Positions 60,619-64,000 of a stretch of 64,000 nt of DNA are shown piece by piece. The notes beneath the pieces are model-generated. The model did no database searches, was not told the origin of the DNA, and saw nothing but the letters and a program-made list of their open reading frames with translations. The stretch is from the NCBI GenBank assembly GCA_932294295.1, contig OW028577.1, positions 7,095,501 to 7,159,500 on the forward strand. Reading direction: 5' to 3'. This DNA is from Alitta virens (Eukaryota > Annelida > Polychaeta > Phyllodocida > Nereididae). Every line of letters begins with the position of its first letter. Within the stretch, counting starts at the first letter, position 1. Made by a program: the position numbers and the translations under genes.

Positions 60619-63093
60619 TCAATATTTCCCAGAGTACTGCTTCACGCTGAAAATGGAAAAGGAATGACATTATGAAATTGTAAAAGACAAATGCTTGAAT
60701 TTTTTGAGGAGACATCATTGAAATGAAAATAAATTTTTCGAAAATGCTGCATCATAACATACAATGAACAACATATCTATTTAACATCCAACACATTTTT
60801 TCACACACTATAAATAAATGAAGCTTGGACAACAAGACATAAAATTGTGCATTGTGCATCAGTTTAGGTGACAATAAAAAAACCACAAAAATTACTTCAC
60901 AAATTAACAACAATTAACCAGTGATCTTCAACACAAGACAAACATTAATTGATCCAATTGTCCTTTGGTCCTTGTGCTTCATATACTTCAAGTTTTGAGA
61001 AGATGATAATTTCCGTAGCAAGCAACTTATTTTGCCCAGAGGCACCTTTATGCCTGGCCTGAGTAACGCCTATTTCAGCAGGATAAGCTGACCCAGTACC
61101 TCTCTATCATACCATCACCACATGCAGTTAGGGGAAGGCATAGTTACGGAAGATAGTGATTCATTGTTAGGTAAGTGTACAACAACAAAATCACTAGTCT
61201 TCCAAACAATGCAGCCCAAAACCAAGCTAAGAATCAAGTCATTAAAGGTAGCAGTTCATCCTTAGTATCCTTAGTATAGGCAAAGACAGAGGTTGCGACT
61301 AATGTTAGGTTAGGTTATAAGTAGTTGAAACCTTATCCACCAGAGGGAGAGTAGTTGAATAGCAATCCACCAGGGGGAAGCAGGTGTAAGTGATAGCCAT
61401 GCCTTAATCTACCATGCCAATCTTCTCTTCTCCAATTCCATGCCACCAGGAGTTAAAGAGTTAAGTCTGTATGTATCAAGCATTCCCAGTCCAGCGTCTT
61501 CTCAAATTAGTAACAACTTGTAGAGTTAGTAGCACCAGAAAAACACCAAGAACTAAATCTACTAGGCATGCAAGACTCGCAGCTGATTTTGTTTTTTTTC
61601 TGACTGAAAAATTTGCATTTGGTTAGTGTCAAATTGTGTAGTGAGCTTCGAGTATCGCATGCCAGTGACCAAAAAAGTAATCCAGAAAAGTGAAAGAGGG
61701 GGTTATGGAAAAGCTGGTCAATTAACACAAAAAAACAAACCTCATTTGCAGCAAGTATTGTGCATTCTGGATCTGTTCCTGAGACCCTGAAATCGTAATA
61801 ATGCGATCAGTGGACCCAGCGACCGGTTCGTCGATAGTGATGCCCGCTCCAGACTCCTGGCGTATCTGTCTAATACGGGAACCTCCTTTGCCGATGATGG
61901 CTCCAGCGAGGTCCTTAGGAATGCTGACTTGGGTGGTCGTTGATTGCGACTGGTTGCCAAACATCATGCCCTGGTTTCCCATGCCTCCCTGAATTTAGAA
62001 TGGTGTTATCCATTACATTCAATGAAATCTAAGATAGGCCTCAGAGACTGATAATCTGATTTGCTTTAAGTTGTGATTAGAAATACATCATTGCTTACCA
62101 TGGTATCTTGTGTGAAGTTTTGGTTCATGCCACCGCTTCGACCTCCATAGGAGCCATTCATACCACCTCTGCAAAGCAAAATAGTGGTTATGAATACATT
62201 GGGTTCTTCTCAAAAGGATGATAACAAATAATAAATAATTTGAAGTTTCTCCTCATTTGCATTAAGTTAATTAGAAACAAACAAAAAAGTATTGCATTTA
62301 TGGCTTATTTAGAAACAAAATAAAAAGTATTGTGTGTATGACTTAATGTTTCACTCACCCAAAGCCACCTCTGCCTCCTGGTCCTCCTCTTCCTCCACCT
62401 CGACCTCCCATCCCACCACTTCCCATCCCTCCTCCCATTCCACCTCTTCCTCGCATGGATCCCATTCCACCACGGCCACCCATGCCCATCCCTCCTCCTC
62501 CTCCACCTCCTCGCCCTCCTCCTCCTCCGAGGAAATCGCCTCCTCCCATTCCACCTCGGCCTCCTCTGCAAAAGACAAGACACAACAATGTTCAATTGAC
62601 TCATTGAGTGTTCAACTAATCGAATAGTGTGTCCCTCTTAGGCATTGTGCATGCCACTATAAGGCTGATTACATAGTTATAGTAGAATCTTTTTTGTGCT
62701 GTTAAATTGTTGTTGTTTTTACACCGTAACTTGAGTCATATAAGTGATAAATATTTTCAAGGCATAAATCTTTATTTTCAGTAGTTTTAAGTTTAATGTT
62801 AGTACCATGATCGTGTCTTACATATTGCCAAGTGTATGAATGCAGTAAAAGACGATAGGATAACATTTACTGCCTGTATGCATCTTACAAGACTTTATAA
62901 AATACAAGTTAACCAATGAGACCTCTTACCTGCCACGGGGGCTACCTCTCATAGGTCCACCTGACCGTCCAGTGTCACGCCCTTGTCCTCCTCTGCGTCC
63001 AGATTCTGATGAAGTGAATCCACCGTACTCGGGGGCGTAGAACTCGTCATAGTTGTGGGGGTCATAGGGACTGCTAAAGCCTTTGGGAGGAGC
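60619..63093 (-). CDS. HNRNPK: HNRNPK, 3' part (RGG region and third KH domain), 5 exons visible
   Basis: Exons: 63093-62930, 62565-62359, 62168-62099, 61988-61741 and 60646-60619 (stop), 238 codons, in frame. The gene is 5'-truncated by the window end; KH1 and KH2 must lie upstream of 64000. Order seen: [20 protein letters not shown], an R/G stretch, a nearly pure Gly/Arg/Met exon, then KH3 ([20 protein letters not shown] ... [20 protein letters not shown]) with its GKGG loop, and the tail SVKQYSGKY, which matches a vertebrate hnRNP K isoform end. hnRNP K binds poly(C) RNA/DNA in transcription, splicing and translation. Odd point: the middle is Gly/Met-rich where vertebrates are Pro-rich. 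Confidence 0.93.
61321..61380. repeat. 30-bp tandem duplication with CCACCAGRGGGA cores
   Basis: Two 30-bp units in the last HNRNPK intron each contain CCACCAGAGGG or CCACCAGGGGG, which resemble CTCF half-cores. Confidence 0.7.
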
Positions 63094-64000
63094 CTGAAAC
63101 AGCGAAATTCACAATTAAAGTTTAGCTGATCAGTTAAGAAGTTTACACAAAAAGCTCAAACACATGTTGTTCATCAGATGTTAACTCTTCATTCCAGATT
63201 CAACTGATAAACATGCGAGCAATAACGAATGTAAAAACTACAGTCAGGAGCAGCAGACAAGGAGTTGCTGAGGATAACATAACTTTTGAGTGACTGAACA
63301 TTTGGGTGGAGATGAGACATCAGGTGTCAGCAGCACATCATGCAGAGCATCTGACAGGTGCAAGGAAAGGAGACATTTTACCTGAGTCGTGAAATATGGG
63401 TGTGGCTGCAGATCAAATTAACAAGCAGTGCCAACCTCATCTTCACTTCTACAATATTTAAGCCCTATCTGATTTCAGGCGTAAGGAAAAAGGGTACTGA
63501 AGGCAGGTCTGTACTGATTAAAGATGTGCACGGTATTTCCAACTCCTCAATGAGTGTAATCGACTTGCAACTGTTGAAACTTGGAACTGTTTAATTTAGT
63601 AACTTAAATCAGTTACATTTCCATATGCCGACGACTGTTAAATGCTAGTTATACAATATGAAAGACAGCTAAGTGCTTCCTTCAACACCTTAAACAGGTG
63701 AAGTGCAATAATTCTCGGAATAAAGTTGGCCCTCTCATAACTGCCCAACGCGACTCTTTACTGTAAAAAAACGCTATGTACCTAAACGTTATTAGCTTCA
63801 TATGAAGCAGCTTATCTTGGTAAACGCAATGTGCTCCATATAGCACCTTTGCCCGCATTAATTGCTTGTATCCAAGAGCATTTCTGGAGAAAGAGTGAGG
63901 TGCATTGAGTAGAGTTGCTCATTTTTCTTGCTGCAATTTTCTAGTTGATTATAAGACACCCTGTTGCACTGAAGCACAGGCTTTCAAATTTGACACAGCC
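63094..64000 (-). other. HNRNPK intron sequence up to the window edge
   Basis: No exon with KH1/KH2-like residues is visible here, so this is taken as intron. Nothing else recognised. Confidence 0.55.

Noticed and set aside
62334..62627. Ser/Thr-rich plus-strand ORF and an extra Glu-rich minus-strand frame
   Set aside because: Both are shadows of the Gly/Arg/Met HNRNPK exon; the minus frame joined by splice sites to KH3 is the real one.
1..64000. tRNA, rRNA, CRISPR arrays, viral genes or bacterial operons
   Set aside because: Looked for typical tRNA B-box/A-box pairs, regular spaced repeats and viral core proteins; none seen. The content is animal nuclear DNA.

Overview
The window is metazoan nuclear DNA. 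It is AT-rich, its genes have many GT-AG introns, and its intergenic space and long introns are full of decayed transposons and miniature inverted-repeat elements. A WntA-type Wnt gene, a lineage absent from vertebrates, together with a NACHT/WD-repeat gene and frequent TAGGCCTA palindromes, points to a marine invertebrate. A hemichordate or echinoderm is my best guess, but the species is not proven by the sequence.

Layout: (1) 351-18095, minus strand: an eight-exon NWD1/NWD2-like gene (DUF4062 / NACHT-type ATPase / WD40, about 1874 aa) ending in a polybasic CaaX box. Its 9.3-kb intron 2 holds a dead LINE and several MITEs. (2) 18096-19339: a shared head-to-head upstream region with CCAAT boxes, heat-shock elements and a TATA box. 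(3) 19340-21259, plus: an intronless inducible-type cytosolic HSP70. (4) 21.6-33.6 kb: gene-poor DNA with LINE 3' ends, a GGTTC/GAACC array, Tc1-like elements and a 1.2-kb element with GAGAACTGGG-type ends. (5) 33810-46502, plus: a four-exon WntA-like gene with a 9.7-kb first intron. (6) 47353-51545, minus: USE1, the ER Qc-type SNARE, seven exons. (7) 52009-54707, plus: a TEX45/SAXO5-like axonemal protein, seven exons, divergent from USE1 by 463 bp. (8) 55708-58633, minus: NDUFA13/GRIM-19, four exons, tail-to-tail with TEX45. (9) 60619 to beyond 63093, minus: the 3' half of HNRNPK (RGG region and KH3); its 5' part lies outside the window.

Splice joins were checked by reading phase. NWD, WntA, USE1, TEX45, NDUFA13 and the visible HNRNPK part all join in frame with no internal stop. 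The genes do not form one pathway. As I recall the human map, NWD1, USE1, NDUFA13 and TEX45 all lie on 19p13, so the neighbourhood looks like a retained ancestral linkage block.

The points most worth following are: the NWD protein's apparent lipid anchor and its pairing with a heat-inducible chaperone; two putative transposons whose ends are arrays of degenerate GTCAAC/GCCAA or CAACTGGTCCGCC units; a 28-bp exact fragment of the HSP70 coding sequence 1.1 kb downstream of the gene; and MITEs carrying paired CRE palindromes.
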